Below are positions 49,613-49,895 of a stretch of 49,895 nt of DNA, one piece after another. The notes below the pieces were generated by a model, which had not been told where the DNA came from, did not search any database, and worked only from the letters and a program-made list of their open reading frames with translations. The first letter of the stretch is position 1. Each line of letters starts with the position of its first letter. The stretch is from NCBI GenBank assembly GCA_964519585.1, contig CAZFIO010000002.1, positions 1 to 49,895 of the forward strand, given 5' to 3'. Origin of the DNA: CAZFIO01 sp964519585 (GTDB lineage: Bacteria; Bacillota; Clostridia; Tissierellales; Tissierellaceae). The position numbers were made by a program, and so were the translations under genes.

Positions 49613-49895
49613 TGTTTATTTTCTATCTGGTTCATTTCTTTGTAGACTTGGTTTTTTGGTAGATTGTGCTTTTCTGCTACTATTTTTATAGAAGCCTTTT
49701 TGCTGTATCCTTCTTCTATGTACTTTTCTAATTCTTTCTTTATATCTATATTTACAGCTTCTTCCTTGTCCTTATTACCTTCCACAACAAGGACAAATTC
49801 TCCCTTAACTGTGGATGATGAAAACTTTTCTAAAGCCTCCTGGATAGTTCCTCTATATATTTCCTCTTGGATTTTACTTATTTCCCTTCCTAAAG
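49609..49895 (-). CDS. rsmI: 16S rRNA (cytidine1402-2'-O)-methyltransferase, C-terminal part
   Basis: The last ~95 residues of an RsmI-type tetrapyrrole-methylase-fold protein; the gene continues past the right edge. Seen: LGREISKIQEEIYRGTIQEAL, then STVKGEFVLVVEG, the usual end of the methylase fold, followed by a C-terminal helix-turn-helix-like extension (YSKKASIKIVAEKHNLPKNQVYKEM). It modifies C1402 of 16S rRNA with SAM. The TAG stop (49609-49611) belongs to an 11-bp repeat unit. In Bacillus the orthologue also lies near metS-yabD-yabE-rnmV-ksgA, so the neighbourhood is conserved apart from inserted genes. Confidence 0.85.
   Translation of the reverse strand, partial: LGREISKIQEEIYRGTIQEALEKFSSSTVKGEFVLVVEGNKDKEEAVNIDIKKELEKYIEEGYSKKASIKIVAEKHNLPKNQVYKEMNQIENKQ

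Overview
The window is an AT-rich chromosome fragment from an anaerobic, endospore-forming Firmicute, probably a clostridial or Tissierellia-type bacterium. This is inferred from the sporulation and germination genes (spoIIR, gerA operon, sleB-ypeB), the Veg/SPOCS/IspE and MetG/TatD/RNase M5/KsgA neighbourhoods, RsmI and MgtE, and from a UGA-containing HesB-like gene that implies selenocysteine use. Most genes lie on the minus strand. No rRNA, tRNA, CRISPR array or insertion sequence was seen. A 10-N gap lies at 10652-10661.

Layout. 1-5.5 kb: a ureide/2,3-diaminopropionate catabolic operon (M20 hydrolase, AllC-like carbamoylase, DpaL) behind a sigma-54 promoter, with its own sigma-54 activator. 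5.7-10.5 kb: an aldo/keto reductase, a four-helix-bundle protein with an apparent ATT start, and two tandem MurJ-type flippases. 10.9-18.2 kb: spore genes ypeB, sleB, spoIIR and a gerAA-AB-AC operon. 18.6-23.5 kb: ispE, a SPOCS-LysM protein, veg, mgtE and a HesB-like selenoprotein with an in-frame TGA. 24-25.8 kb: a holin-like membrane protein, DUF1858 protein, glutaredoxin and CadC-like repressor. 25.8-31.5 kb: an uncharacterised acidic protein, ksgA, rnmV, tatD and metG. 31.7-44.9 kb: a second sigma-54 catabolic region (EamA exporter, HIBADH-like dehydrogenase, PatB-type C-S lyase, TRAP transporter, URO-D-family protein, CyuA-type cysteine desulfidase, a divergent alanine-dehydrogenase homologue, an activator and a dicarboxylate/amino-acid symporter). 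45.2-49.9 kb: a YabE-like 3D protein, a HerA/NurA pair and the end of rsmI.

Non-coding structure is the most distinctive aspect. Fifteen spacers carry mosaic elements: tandem 11-bp units (type AAGCAATGGTC) at the left, a core of palindromic REP-like modules, and the same 11-bp units in inverted orientation at the right. They abut, and sometimes encode, stop codons. They are frequent at 2-29.6 kb and 48.0-49.6 kb and absent from the conserved genes at 19-23 kb and from the whole 29.6-48.0 kb stretch, which holds the TRAP/CyuA region inserted in an otherwise B. subtilis-like gene order. Two promoters, for the HesB-like selenoprotein and for glutaredoxin, share a 17-bp ATACCC-N5-GGGTAT box typical of CsoR/CstR-family operators, suggesting a small copper- or persulfide-responsive regulon.
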